27,082 nt of DNA from Chromatocurvus sp964613795 (GTDB lineage Bacteria; Pseudomonadota; Gammaproteobacteria; Pseudomonadales; Halieaceae), in NCBI GenBank assembly GCA_964613795.1, contig CAZTJR010000038.1:1-27082 (forward strand), read 5' to 3'. The position numbers and the translations under genes are program-made. The notes beneath the pieces are model-generated. The model was not told the origin of the DNA. It did no database searches and was given only the letters and a program-made list of their open reading frames with translations. Of this stretch, positions 1 to 7,944 are shown piece after piece (positions within the stretch are counted from its first letter, which is position 1; each line of letters opens with the position of its first letter).

Positions 1-210
1 AGCGGTAAGGGTGAAAAGGTGCGGTAAGAGCGCACCGCGCGGCTGGCAACAGGCGCGGCGATGGTAAACCCCACCTGGAGCAAGACCAAATAGGAATCCA
101 TATGCCGCGGCCCGCGGTGGATTCGGGTAGGTCGCTAGAGGCGGATGGCGACATCCGTCCCAGATGAATGATCGTCCACGACAGAACCCGGCTTATCGAC
201 CGACTCACCT
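1..210 (+). ncRNA. rnpB: RNase P RNA, class A, 3' part (5' end outside window)
   Basis: This is the catalytic RNA of ribonuclease P, which trims the 5' leader of pre-tRNAs together with RnpA protein. The first bases match the middle of the E. coli RNA (GGTAAGGGTGAAA, then GCGGTAAGAGCGCACCGCGC). Further on come the conserved GAGCAAGACCAAATAGG block and the GGT at 126-128, which corresponds to the L15 loop that pairs with the tRNA CCA end. The universally conserved 3' core, ACAGAACCCGGCTTATCG, lies at 181-198, and the RNA ends at about the CACCT of 206-210. From the L15 GGT to the end is 85 nt, against 86 in E. coli. Roughly 160-170 nt of the 5' half are missing to the left. In Pseudomonas rnpB also lies just upstream of mraZ, so the position fits. 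The exact 3' end is inferred by alignment from memory. Confidence 0.96.
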
Positions 211-479
211 TCTTGTTTACGCCTGGCTGCAGGTCCGCGTGCCGGCTGTCCCGGTGGGGCTCACAGGCGAGGCGTCAGCGCTGTCCAGACCGCTGGCTAT
301 CGACTGTCGGGCCTGATCGCCATAAAAACCGATACTTAAAGTAATTACTCAAGAGGCGGATTTAGCTGCCTGTTTTGCTGTTGTATTTATTTCCCCTGAG
401 CTCTTGCCCGCGGCTATTTCCCGCCGCAGATTCGTATCTAATTAGCTGAAATTAAAGCGTTTTTCTTGTCCAGCTTTGC
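211..479. other. Non-coding spacer between rnpB and the mra promoter
   Basis: I see no credible gene here. Its left half is GC-rich and unremarkable. From about 320 to 470 it becomes clearly AT-rich compared with the rest of the window. A possible weak terminator lies at 354-376. The stretch at about 431-466 (A/T-rich with short A and T runs) sits just upstream of the -35 box of the mraZ promoter and could act as an UP element for RNA polymerase alpha subunits; that is inference. The reading frames crossing this spacer on the minus strand are antisense extensions over mraZ and have no recognisable protein features. Confidence 0.6.
354..376 (+). terminator. Possible weak intrinsic terminator downstream of rnpB
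   Basis: AGGCGG (354-359) and CTGCCT (366-371) can form a 6-bp stem with one G-U pair around the loop ATTTAG. GTTTTG and a T-rich stretch follow. The position, about 145 nt past the RNA 3' end, would suit termination of the primary rnpB transcript before processing. The stem is short, so this is tentative. Confidence 0.35.
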
Positions 480-509
480 TTGACAGGGGCTTTCCTGCGC
501 ACCTATAGT
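480..509 (+). promoter_or_regulatory. Sigma70-type promoter of the dcw operon (Pmra)
   Basis: A consensus -35 hexamer TTGACA (480-485) is followed after 18 bp by TATAGT (504-509), which matches the -10 consensus at five of six positions. Transcription should start near 515-518, leaving a leader of about 65 nt before the mraZ GTG. It is the best promoter I can see in the window and is placed like the E. coli Pmra promoter, which drives the long mraZ-to-ftsW and beyond transcript. The MraZ-type boxes lie directly downstream, in the initial transcribed region. Confidence 0.8.
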
Positions 510-518
510 GTAGATAAG

Positions 519-573
519 TGGTGATAAGTGGGAAGTTCTGGCGTTTTGTGGGAAAACAGCCAGAAGCGTGGGA
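519..573 (+). promoter_or_regulatory. MraZ operator: TGG boxes on a 10-bp grid
   Basis: TGG-starting pentamers occur at 519 (TGGTG), 529 (TGGGA), 539 (TGGCG), 549 (TGGGA) and 569 (TGGGA); the 559 slot is empty. All are in register at 10 bp, and the three best copies extend to GTGGGA (528, 548, 568), exactly 20 bp apart. In E. coli MraZ binds direct TGGGN repeats separated by 5 nt, which gives the same 10-bp period, so this is very probably where MraZ represses its own operon. The first two units also share a longer direct repeat, ATAAGTGG (514-521 and 524-531). Confidence 0.85.
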
Positions 574-574
574 G
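570..574 (+). promoter_or_regulatory. Shine-Dalgarno of mraZ, embedded in the last MraZ box
   Basis: GGGAG (570-574) is followed after 7 nt by the GTG start at 582. The same bases form the core of the third GTGGGA operator box (568-573), so the ribosome binding site and the last operator unit overlap. This SD supports GTG 582 rather than the upstream in-frame GTG at 528. Confidence 0.7.
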
Positions 575-581
575 ATTTCGG

Positions 582-1037
582 GTGTTCCGAGGGGTGCAGC
601 ACATCAATATGGACGCGAAGGGTCGCCTGGCGATGCCGGCGCGCCAGCGCGAGCCCCTCGCCGAACGCTGCGGTGGCAAGATCGTTGTGACTATCGACAC
701 CCAGGCTACCTGTCTCGTCATTTACCCCCTGCCTGAGTGGGAGCGCTTCGAAAGCGAAGTGCAGGCATTGCCCGCAATGAAGCCCGCCATTCGCCGTTTC
801 CAGCGTCTGACCCTCGGCTATGCCACCGACCTCGAGCTGGATGCCAACGGCCGCATGCTGTTGCCGCAGTCTCTGCGCGAATACGCACAGCTCGATAAGA
901 AACTCGTGGTCGTGGGTCAGGGCAACAAGCTGGAGCTGTGGTCTGAGGCCCTGTGGTTTGCGGAGCGCGATCAGGCACTGCTGGAGTCCGGCAACGATGC
1001 TGAATTGCCGGAAGAACTCATGTCGTTGACCCTGTAG
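582..1037 (+). CDS. mraZ: Transcriptional regulator MraZ
   Basis: MraZ is a ring-forming DNA-binding protein that represses the dcw operon by binding repeats in front of its own gene. The 151-residue product matches the E. coli protein (152 aa) in length and layout. It has two tandem AbrB/SpoVT-like swapped-hairpin domains, each with a DxxGR-type core: MDAKGRL near residues 10-16 and LDANGRMLL near 86-94. YPLPEWE sits between them. I chose GTG 582 because the protein then begins FRG after the initiator, as in E. coli (MFRG), and because GGGAG lies 7 nt upstream; the frame is open further upstream to 528, but that extension has no family similarity and would run through the operator. It is the first gene of the long operon and is probably autoregulated through the boxes at 519-573. 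rsmH follows almost at once. Confidence 0.96.
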   Translation: MFRGVQHINMDAKGRLAMPARQREPLAERCGGKIVVTIDTQATCLVIYPLPEWERFESEVQALPAMKPAIRRFQRLTLGYATDLELDANGRMLLPQSLREYAQLDKKLVVVGQGNKLELWSEALWFAERDQALLESGNDAELPEELMSLTL

Positions 1038-1040
1038 GTG
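1036..1040 (+). promoter_or_regulatory. Shine-Dalgarno deciding the rsmH start
   Basis: AGGTG (1036-1040) overlaps the mraZ TAG stop and lies 6 nt before ATG 1047. The competing GTG at 1038 is inside this motif and has no SD of its own, so ATG 1047 is preferred. Confidence 0.55.
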
Positions 1041-1046
1041 TCGTCC

Positions 1047-1964
1047 ATGCATGAAACGGTGTTATTGCGGGAGGCTGTCAGTGCGCTGGTCACCAACGCT
1101 GACGGCTTCTATGTAGATGGCACATTCGGGCGCGGGGGCCACGCCCGCCAGATTCTCGACAGCCTGGGTACGCAGGGGCGTCTGCTCGCCGTGGACAAGG
1201 ATCCCCAGGCGGAAGCCCTGGCGCGGGAATGGATGACGTCGGAGCCCCGGCTGTCTTTTTACCGCGGTTCCTTTGCCGATCTGCCGGCCTACCGGCGGGC
1301 CAACGACCTACCCCCGTTTGACGGCATTCTCCTCGATCTGGGGGTCTCCAGCCCGCAGCTGGACCAGGGAGAACGTGGCTTCAGTTTTCAGCACGATGGC
1401 CCTCTGGATATGCGCATGGACAACAGCCGCGGTGAGACCGCCGCGGCATGGCTGGCGCGGGCGGAGGAGGCGGATATCGTGCAGGTCCTGCGCGAACTCG
1501 GCGAGGAGCGGTTCGCGCGCCGGATCGCCGCGGCTATCGTCCGCGAGCGTGCCGAGGCGCCCATCACGCATACCGGCCGGCTGGCGCAGATTGTCAGCGA
1601 GGCCAACCCGCGCTGGGAAAAGCACAAGCACCCGGCAACCCGCTCGTTCCAGGCAATACGCCTGTGGATCAACCGTGAGCTCGACGACCTGCGCCTGCTG
1701 CTGGACGCGGCGCTGGATCTACTGACTGACAATGGCCGACTGGTTGTGATCAGTTTTCATTCTCTGGAGGACCGCATCGTCAAGCGCTACATGCGGGACC
1801 AGTCACGTGGTGCGCCCCTGCCGCGCGGCCTGCCGGTGCAGGACAGCGAGCGCGTGCGGCCGCTGCGTCTGTTGGGCAAGGCGGTGCGTGCCAGCGCAGA
1901 AGAGGTGGCAGCGAACCCGCGTGCGCGCAGCGCGATCATGCGCATCGCGGAGAAAGTGGCCTGA
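1047..1964 (+). CDS. rsmH: 16S rRNA (cytosine-1402-N4)-methyltransferase RsmH
   Basis: RsmH (MraW) uses S-adenosylmethionine to methylate N4 of C1402 in 16S rRNA, in the ribosomal P site. The 305-residue protein starts MHETVLLREAV, as family members do. It carries the SAM-binding loop DGTFGRGGH (residues 24-32), the acidic AVDKDP strand end (about 48-53), DLGVSSPQLD (97-106) and GPLDMRMD (118-125). Downstream are KHPATRSFQAIR and the C-terminal ISFHSLEDRIVK and NPRARSA blocks. E. coli RsmH has 313 residues, so the gene is complete. A GTG at 1038 would add three residues but lacks an SD. The stop codon overlaps the ftsL ATG by one base (TGATG), so ftsL is probably translationally coupled. Confidence 0.97.
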   Translation: MHETVLLREAVSALVTNADGFYVDGTFGRGGHARQILDSLGTQGRLLAVDKDPQAEALAREWMTSEPRLSFYRGSFADLPAYRRANDLPPFDGILLDLGVSSPQLDQGERGFSFQHDGPLDMRMDNSRGETAAAWLARAEEADIVQVLRELGEERFARRIAAAIVRERAEAPITHTGRLAQIVSEANPRWEKHKHPATRSFQAIRLWINRELDDLRLLLDAALDLLTDNGRLVVISFHSLEDRIVKRYMRDQSRGAPLPRGLPVQDSERVRPLRLLGKAVRASAEEVAANPRARSAIMRIAEKVA

Positions 1965-2290
1965 TGGCTGCGTCGCGCTCACAGGCAACCCGGGAGGCCG
2001 GTCAGGCGCAGCGCAGCGTTGACCTGCGCAGCGTCTGGCGTTGCGCGGGCATCATGATGCTGTGCCTGGTGTCGAGTTTTGCCACTATCTATGCCACGCA
2101 TGAATGCCGCAAGCTCTATGCAAAGCTGCAGGATCTTGAGGCCGCGCGCTGGTACCTGGATGAGGAGTACAGCCGCCTGTTGCTGGAGCAGAGCGCCTGG
2201 GCGTCCCACTACCGGGTGGAGCAGGTGGCCGAGAGCGAGATGTCGATGCAGGCGCCGACGCTCGATGATCGGCGGGTGCTCGAGCGATGA
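1964..2290 (+). CDS. ftsL: Cell division protein FtsL
   Basis: FtsL is a small bitopic membrane protein that with FtsB and FtsQ activates the FtsWI septal synthase. The 108-residue product has a basic, polar cytoplasmic N-terminus, one membrane span at about residues 25-45 (from VWRCAGIMML on), and a periplasmic helix with leucine-rich heptads (LYAKLQDLEAARWYLDEEY, roughly 51-69) that would pair with FtsB as a coiled coil. The conserved HYRVE motif and the following short tail are also present. Primary sequence is poorly conserved in this family, so the call rests on topology, size and the invariant place between rsmH and ftsI. It overlaps rsmH by one base and ftsI by four (ATGA). ftsB is not in this window, as usual in gammaproteobacteria. 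Confidence 0.93.
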   Translation: MAASRSQATREAGQAQRSVDLRSVWRCAGIMMLCLVSSFATIYATHECRKLYAKLQDLEAARWYLDEEYSRLLLEQSAWASHYRVEQVAESEMSMQAPTLDDRRVLER

Positions 2291-4023
2291 GCCGCCAGCG
2301 TGCGCAGCGTGAGAGCTACGAGTGGCGTCTGTATGTGATGCTCGGCGTGATCGTGGTGCTGTTCGTCTCCGTGGCTGGTCGGATTCTTTTTCTGCAGGTA
2401 CTGGAAGTGGAGGGCGGTCGCGAGTTCCTCAAGAGTCAGGGTGCCATGCGCTCTGTGCGCACCGCCGAGATACCGGCTTATCGGGGCCTGATCACTGACC
2501 GTCGCGGTGAGCCGCTGGCGGTCAGTACACCCGTGATATCGCTTTGGGCGGATCCGCGTGTGCTGTCCACGGTGGCGGATCTCACGCCTCTTGCCAGTGC
2601 ACTCGAGATCAGCGTCGACGATCTGGAGAAGCGGCTGGCACAGTACAGCGGCAAGCGCTTTATGTATCTCAGTCGTCATCACGAGCCGGATTCCGCGCGG
2701 CGTATACTCGATCTTCACACGCCCGGCGTGCACTGGAACCGCGAATACCGGCGTTTTTATCCAGCGGGTGAGGTGGCGGCCCAGCTGGTCGGCTTTACCA
2801 ACGTCGACGGCACAGGAATTGCCGGTCTCGAGCTGGCCTACGATGACTGGTTGCGCGGGGTTGCCGGTCGCAAGCAGTACATCAAGGATCTTCACGGCGA
2901 GGCAGTGCGCGATATCGGCGTCCTGCAGGCGGCGCAGCCCGGGCGCCCGCTGCAGCTGAGCATTGACCTGCGGCTGCAGTATCTGCTGCATACCGAGCTT
3001 CAGCGTGCCATGCAGGTTACCGGGTCGGAGTCGGGCTCTATTGTCACGCTGGACAGCCGCACCGGCGAAGTCCTGGCGATGGTGTCCGATCCTGCCTACA
3101 ACCCGAATGATCGCGAGGCGCTGACGCCGGGTGCCACGCGCAACCGGGCCATGACCGACGTTCTCGAGCCCGGCTCGACCATGAAGCCGCTGACCCTGGT
3201 AGCGGCCCTCGAGAGCGGCGATTTTACGACGGAAACCATGATCGATACCTCTCCGGGGCGTATCCGGGTTGGTCGCAAGGTACTGCCCGACCCGAGCAAT
3301 TACGGCGAAATCACTCTTTCACGGGTGATCGAGAAATCCAGTCAGGTGGGTGTCACCAAGGTGTCGCTCGCGCTGGGACACGAGCCGGTGTGGGAAGTCT
3401 TTCGCCGCTTCGGACTCGGTGAGGCAACGGGCACCGGCTTTCCTGGCGAGAGCGCGGGGCAGCTGCCGTCGCGTCAGCGCTGGAGTCCCATAGAGCAGGT
3501 CACCCTGGCCTTCGGCTACGGCCTGACGGCAACCCCGCTGCAGCTGGCACGCGCCTACAGTGCCTTTGCCAATGGCGGCATCCTGCCGCAGGTGTCGCTG
3601 CTGCGGGTGGATGAGGAAAGGCCTCCCGGGCAGCGGGTCATCAGCAGTGAAACCGCATGGCAGGTTCTTGACGTGCTGCACAGGGTTACCGGTGAACACG
3701 GCACGGCCCGCAGGGCGCGTGTCGAGGGCTACGCGGTGGGCGGCAAGACCGGCACGGTCCACAAGGTTGGTGCCGGGGGCTATCTCCAGGACCAGTACAT
3801 CGCCCTGTTTGCCGGCATGGCGCCGATCGATGAGCCGCGCTTTGTCACGGTTGTGGTGCTGGACCGTCCCAAGGGCGACAACTATGGCGGCGGCGCCGCC
3901 GCGGCGCCGGTATTTGCGCGGGTCGCCAGCGGCATTCTGCGCCTGCTGGATGTGGCGCCTTCCGAGCTGCCTGGCATGCCGCCGGTGCAGGATGTGGCGG
4001 CCATCGAGAGGAATGAGCCATGA
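2287..4023 (+). CDS. ftsI: Septal peptidoglycan transpeptidase FtsI (PBP3)
   Basis: FtsI is the class B penicillin-binding protein that cross-links septal peptidoglycan, working with the glycosyltransferase FtsW. The 578 residues contain a short cytoplasmic tail, one membrane anchor at about 15-37, a PBP dimerisation (pedestal) domain at about 58-210 and a transpeptidase domain to about 560. The active-site serine is in STMK (297-300) and the third motif KTG is at 487-489. The second motif, normally SxN, reads SSQ (351-353, codons TCC AGT CAG), within KSSQVGVTK, which otherwise aligns with the KSSNVGVSK region of E. coli. FGYGLTATPLQLA (409-421) is typical of the family. The length is close to E. 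coli (588). ATGA overlaps couple it to ftsL and murE. Apart from the Asn-to-Gln change it is an ordinary, intact FtsI. Confidence 0.97.
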   Translation: MSRQRAQRESYEWRLYVMLGVIVVLFVSVAGRILFLQVLEVEGGREFLKSQGAMRSVRTAEIPAYRGLITDRRGEPLAVSTPVISLWADPRVLSTVADLTPLASALEISVDDLEKRLAQYSGKRFMYLSRHHEPDSARRILDLHTPGVHWNREYRRFYPAGEVAAQLVGFTNVDGTGIAGLELAYDDWLRGVAGRKQYIKDLHGEAVRDIGVLQAAQPGRPLQLSIDLRLQYLLHTELQRAMQVTGSESGSIVTLDSRTGEVLAMVSDPAYNPNDREALTPGATRNRAMTDVLEPGSTMKPLTLVAALESGDFTTETMIDTSPGRIRVGRKVLPDPSNYGEITLSRVIEKSSQVGVTKVSLALGHEPVWEVFRRFGLGEATGTGFPGESAGQLPSRQRWSPIEQVTLAFGYGLTATPLQLARAYSAFANGGILPQVSLLRVDEERPPGQRVISSETAWQVLDVLHRVTGEHGTARRARVEGYAVGGKTGTVHKVGAGGYLQDQYIALFAGMAPIDEPRFVTVVVLDRPKGDNYGGGAAAAPVFARVASGILRLLDVAPSELPGMPPVQDVAAIERNEP

Positions 4024-5504
4024 TGGCTTCGCGCGAGAATCCCGCCGGCGGCGTGCCGCTGACCGATCTGCTGGAAAGCCCTGCCGCGCCGGCGATCAGC
4101 GTGACCGGTATCCACAGCGACAGTCGGCAGATACAGCCCGGGGATCTGTTCTTCGCTCTGCCGGGGGACCAGCACGACGGTCGCCATTTCATCCGCCAGG
4201 CCGTGGCACAGGGTGCCCGTGCCGTGGTTGCGGAACCGCCGGTGGCGCCCGAGGATTTCCCGACGGAGGTGCCTGTTATAGAGCGGGCCGACCTGCAGCA
4301 GCAGTTGGGGCCGATTGCCGCCAGATTCTTCGGCGAGCCCAGCCGCTATCTACGCGTGACCGGCGTGACCGGTACCAACGGCAAGACCACGGTCAGCCAG
4401 CTGGCCGGTCAGCTGCTGCGCGCCTGCGGTTATTCCTGCGGCGTCATCGGAACGCTTGGTGCCAGTCTGGACGGCACGCCGACAGACGCCCTGAATACCA
4501 CGCCGGATGCCATCGGCCTGCAGCGACAGCTGGCTGCCTGGCGCGAGTCCGGCGCCGTTGCCACGGTCATGGAGGCGTCCTCGCATGCGCTGGTGCAGGG
4601 ACGGGTCAATGGTGTGCAGTTCGATACCGCCGTGTTCACTAACCTGTCACGGGACCATCTCGACTACCACGGCAGCATGGCGGCCTACGCCGAGGCGAAG
4701 CTGCGGCTGTTCCTTATGCCGGGGCTGCGCAGCGCGGTAATCAATATAGATGATCCGGCGGCGAGCAGCCTGATCGAGCGCATTGCTGGACGCAGCGATA
4801 TTCTCACGTATTCGGTCAAAGACAACCCGGCGGCAACGCTGCGAGTGTCCCGCGCGCGATATACCGGCTCCGGCCTGCAGGCGCAGCTCGCCACGCCCTG
4901 GGGCGAGGCGTCGATCCAGTGCCCACTGATTGGCGCGTTCAATCTGTCCAACGTCGCCGCCGCCATTGCGGCCGCGGTTCTGTCCGGCTGTAACTTTGAT
5001 CAGGTGGTTGCCGGGCTGCCTCAGCTGACTGCAGTGCCCGGTCGCATGCAGACCGTGTCGAATGACAGAGGGCTGCAGGTGGTGATCGACTACGCGCATA
5101 CGCCGGACGCGCTGGAGAAAGCGTTGTCGGCGCTACGGGATCATGTGCGTGGACGGCTGATCGCTGTGTTTGGCTGCGGGGGCGACCGTGATCGCGGCAA
5201 GCGGGCGGCCATGGGCTGCCTTGCCTGTGCCTTGGCCGATGTCGTTTACGTGACCTCCGATAATCCGCGCCACGAAGAGCCGGCGGCGATCATGGACGAT
5301 GTGGCGGCGGGCTGCAGCGGGAATTACAGCCTGGTTGAGGACCGCGCAGAGGCGATACGCGCGGCGATTACTTCGGCGAGAGAGGGCGACTGCGTGCTTG
5401 TCGCTGGCAAGGGCCACGAGAACTACCAGGTTATTGGCGCCGACAAGCGCCCGTTTTCAGATCTGGCCGAAGCGCAGGCCGCATTGGAGGTCGCAAAATC
5501 ATGA
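4020..5504 (+). CDS. murE: UDP-MurNAc-tripeptide synthetase (meso-DAP-adding) MurE
   Basis: MurE is a cytoplasmic Mur ligase that adds meso-diaminopimelate to UDP-MurNAc-L-Ala-D-Glu with ATP. The 494-residue protein has the N-terminal uridine-nucleotide domain with HSDSRQIQPGDLFFALPG (about 32-49) and the ATP-binding loop TGTNGKTT (117-124). The central domain has EASSHAL and NLSRDHLDYHG, with the probable carbamylated lysine in AEAKLRLF near 227. The C-terminal domain has DYAHTPDALE, FGCGGDRDRGKR and DNPR (414-417). DNPR is the specificity signature for meso-DAP rather than L-lysine, consistent with a Gram-negative wall. Two ATGs in a row open the frame (4020 and 4023); the first overlaps the ftsI stop as ATGA. 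The end overlaps murF the same way. Confidence 0.97.
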   Translation: MMASRENPAGGVPLTDLLESPAAPAISVTGIHSDSRQIQPGDLFFALPGDQHDGRHFIRQAVAQGARAVVAEPPVAPEDFPTEVPVIERADLQQQLGPIAARFFGEPSRYLRVTGVTGTNGKTTVSQLAGQLLRACGYSCGVIGTLGASLDGTPTDALNTTPDAIGLQRQLAAWRESGAVATVMEASSHALVQGRVNGVQFDTAVFTNLSRDHLDYHGSMAAYAEAKLRLFLMPGLRSAVINIDDPAASSLIERIAGRSDILTYSVKDNPAATLRVSRARYTGSGLQAQLATPWGEASIQCPLIGAFNLSNVAAAIAAAVLSGCNFDQVVAGLPQLTAVPGRMQTVSNDRGLQVVIDYAHTPDALEKALSALRDHVRGRLIAVFGCGGDRDRGKRAAMGCLACALADVVYVTSDNPRHEEPAAIMDDVAAGCSGNYSLVEDRAEAIRAAITSAREGDCVLVAGKGHENYQVIGADKRPFSDLAEAQAALEVAKS

Positions 5505-6868
5505 TGCGAGGCTACAGGCTGTCGGAACTGGCATCGGCGCTGGGTGTCCGGCACCAGGGTGCGGATATCGTGGTGCATGGCGTCGCCATCGATAGTCGCA
5601 GTGTGCAGCCGGGTGATCTGTTCGTGGCGCTACCGGGCGCGCGGGTTGACGGGCATGCCTTTCTGGCGGAAGCCGCTGACAGGGGCGCCGCGGCGGCGCT
5701 GGTGACGCAGGCGCAGGCCGCTGCGCTGCCGCAGCTCGTCGTTGACGACGCGCTGACAGCGCTCGGCCGGCTGGCTGCGTTCAACCGCCGCAGCTTCACC
5801 GGTCCGCTGATCGCGGTGACCGGCAGTTGCGGCAAGACCTCGGTGAAAGGCATGCTGTCCACGGTTCTTGCGCGGCGGGCCCGGGTGCTCGCCACCGCCG
5901 GCAATCTGAATAATGAAATTGGCGTGCCGCTGACCCTGCTGCGACTGTCTCCCGATGACGGTATCGCGGTAGTGGAAATGGGGGCCCGCGGTCGCGGCCA
6001 TATCGATTACCTGTGTCGACTCGCCGTGCCCGATATCGCCATGCTCCTGAATGCCTCTGCCGCGCACCTGGATGGCTTTGGCAGCCTGCAGGCGGTGGTG
6101 GAAGCGAAGGGTGAAATTTACGATCAGCTCACGCCCCAGGGCGTTGCCGTGGTCAACGCCGACTCGCCGTTTGCCGCGGAGTGGACGGCGCGGGCGCGGG
6201 CCAGCGGTGCGCGGGTCATCAGCTATGGCCTCGAGGCGCTTGCCTCGGTGACTGCGTCGGGCATTGAGCTCGGCCCAGATCACTGCCGTTTCCTGCTGCA
6301 TCACGCTGGTGACAGCGCGCAGGTGCGGTTGCCGGTCCCCGGCGAACACAGTGTCAGCAATGCGCTGGCGACCGCTGCGGCGGCAATCGCCTGCGGTCTG
6401 GCAGTATCCGACATCGCCGAGGGTCTCGGCGAGGTACAGCCGACCGCGGGTCGGCTGCTGCGGCAAACGGGCCGCGGCGGCATCAGCCTGATCGATGATG
6501 CCTACAACGCCAATCCCGCCTCTGTCCGGGCAGCGATCGATGTCCTGGCCTGCTGTGACAGTCCGCGGGTGCTGGTCCTCGGCAGCATGCTGGAGCTGGG
6601 GGAGCAGAGTGCGCAGGAGCATGCCGCGGTCGGGCGCTACGCGAGGGAGCGCGGCATTGATCGTTTTGTCGGCGTGGGCGCAGCGCCACAGGCGGCGACC
6701 ACAGCTTTCGGTGACGGGGCAAGCTGGTTTGCCGGCAACGCCGAAGCGATAGCAGCGGCGGAAGACTGGAGCGCGGGCGCAGCGACGATCCTGGTGAAGG
6801 GATCGCGCGGCGCCGCGATGGAGCAGGTGCTTGCGGCATTGCAGACTGAGGAGACCCCCTCATGCTGA
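5501..6868 (+). CDS. murF: UDP-MurNAc-pentapeptide synthetase MurF
   Basis: MurF adds D-Ala-D-Ala (made by DdlB, encoded downstream) to the UDP-MurNAc-tripeptide, completing the cytoplasmic precursor. The 455 residues, close to E. coli MurF (452), show the N-terminal substrate-binding segment IDSRSVQPGDLFVALPG (about 30-46). The P-loop is TGSCGKTS (107-114), followed by TAGNLNNEIGVPLTLL, which is characteristic of MurF. EMGARGRGHI and NASAAHLDGFGS form the central domain, and DDAYNANPASVRAAI and LGSMLELGE the C-terminal domain. The frame opens with ATG ATG; the first overlaps the murE stop (ATGA). The 3' end overlaps mraY by seven bases, the only junction of this size in the cluster. Confidence 0.96.
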   Translation: MMRGYRLSELASALGVRHQGADIVVHGVAIDSRSVQPGDLFVALPGARVDGHAFLAEAADRGAAAALVTQAQAAALPQLVVDDALTALGRLAAFNRRSFTGPLIAVTGSCGKTSVKGMLSTVLARRARVLATAGNLNNEIGVPLTLLRLSPDDGIAVVEMGARGRGHIDYLCRLAVPDIAMLLNASAAHLDGFGSLQAVVEAKGEIYDQLTPQGVAVVNADSPFAAEWTARARASGARVISYGLEALASVTASGIELGPDHCRFLLHHAGDSAQVRLPVPGEHSVSNALATAAAAIACGLAVSDIAEGLGEVQPTAGRLLRQTGRGGISLIDDAYNANPASVRAAIDVLACCDSPRVLVLGSMLELGEQSAQEHAAVGRYARERGIDRFVGVGAAPQAATTAFGDGASWFAGNAEAIAAAEDWSAGAATILVKGSRGAAMEQVLAALQTEETPSC

Positions 6869-7944
6869 TGCTTTTCGCCGAATTTCTGGCGCGCTACGAA
6901 TCCTTTTTCACGGTGTTCCAGTACCTGACCCTGCGCGGGATTCTTGCGGCGGTAACGGCGTTGCTGATTTCCCTGATGGTCGGGCCGGTCATGATACGGC
7001 GCCTGAACCACTATCAGGTGGGGCAGGCCGTGCGCAGCGACGGCCCGCAGACACACCTGGGTAAGTCCGGTACTCCGACCATGGGTGGCGCACTGATACT
7101 GGTCGCCATCGCCGTCAGCACGCTCCTCTGGGCCGACCTGTCAAACCTCTACGTCTGGGTTGCGCTGCTGGTCACGGGCCTGTTTGGCGCGGTCGGCTGG
7201 GTGGACGACTACCGCAAGGTGGTCGCGCGGGATTCGCGGGGGCTGCCGGCGCGCTGGAAATACCTCTGGCAGTCCGTCATCGGGATCTCCGCAGCCCTGT
7301 TTCTCTACTTCGTGGTGGATGTGCCCGTGACCACGCAGCTTTACGTGCCGTTCTTCAAGGACGTGATCATCGAGCTGGGTCTGCTCTTCCTCTTACTGAG
7401 CTATTTCGTGATTGTCGGCGCCAGTAATGCGGTCAATCTCACGGACGGTCTCGACGGCCTCGCCATCCTGCCCACGGTGCTTGTGGGCACTGCGCTGGGC
7501 CTGATTGCCTACCTCACCGGCCACGTCGATTTTGCCGATTATCTACACATTCCCTACGTTGCCGGCAGCGGTGAGCTGGCCGTATTCTGCGGTGCCATTG
7601 CCGGCGCCGGTCTCGGCTTCCTGTGGTTCAACACCTATCCGGCGCAGGTGTTCATGGGCGATGTCGGTGCGCTGGCGCTGGGGGCCGCGCTGGGTACGGT
7701 CGCCGTGATCACGCGCCATGAAATTGTGTTTTTCATCATGGGCGGGATCTTTGTGCTGGAGACGGTCTCGGTCATCCTGCAGGTGGCCTCTTTCAAGCTG
7801 ACGGGCAAGCGTATCTTCCGCATGGCGCCCATCCACCACCACTACGAGCTCAAGGGCTGGCCAGAGCCGCGGGTCATCGTGCGTTTCTGGATCATTACCG
7901 TCATGCTGGTCCTGATCGGGCTGGCCACGTTGAAGCTGCGATGA
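6862..7944 (+). CDS. mraY: Phospho-MurNAc-pentapeptide translocase MraY
   Basis: MraY transfers phospho-MurNAc-pentapeptide from UDP to undecaprenyl phosphate, giving lipid I in the inner membrane. At 360 residues it is exactly as long as the E. coli enzyme and very similar throughout, with about ten membrane helices. The catalytic aspartates are visible: D115-D116 in WVDDYRKV and D267 in FMGDVGAL. NAVNLTDGLDGLA (189-201) and the histidine-rich cytoplasmic loop MAPIHHHYELKGW are conserved. The start at 6862 gives MLMLFAEFL, aligning with E. coli MLVWLAEHL; a second ATG at 6868 would trim two residues. The start lies inside murF by seven bases, and the end shares ATGA with murD, so it is translated within the operon without its own promoter. 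Confidence 0.98.
   Translation: MLMLFAEFLARYESFFTVFQYLTLRGILAAVTALLISLMVGPVMIRRLNHYQVGQAVRSDGPQTHLGKSGTPTMGGALILVAIAVSTLLWADLSNLYVWVALLVTGLFGAVGWVDDYRKVVARDSRGLPARWKYLWQSVIGISAALFLYFVVDVPVTTQLYVPFFKDVIIELGLLFLLLSYFVIVGASNAVNLTDGLDGLAILPTVLVGTALGLIAYLTGHVDFADYLHIPYVAGSGELAVFCGAIAGAGLGFLWFNTYPAQVFMGDVGALALGAALGTVAVITRHEIVFFIMGGIFVLETVSVILQVASFKLTGKRIFRMAPIHHHYELKGWPEPRVIVRFWIITVMLVLIGLATLKLR

Noticed and set aside
211..516. tRNA gene, CRISPR array or riboswitch in the rnpB-mraZ spacer
   Set aside because: No cloverleaf, regularly spaced repeats or known aptamer motif could be found by eye.
438..1052. 204-codon minus-strand frame over the mraZ promoter and gene
   Set aside because: Antisense to mraZ, with no family features; it would run through the promoter and operator.
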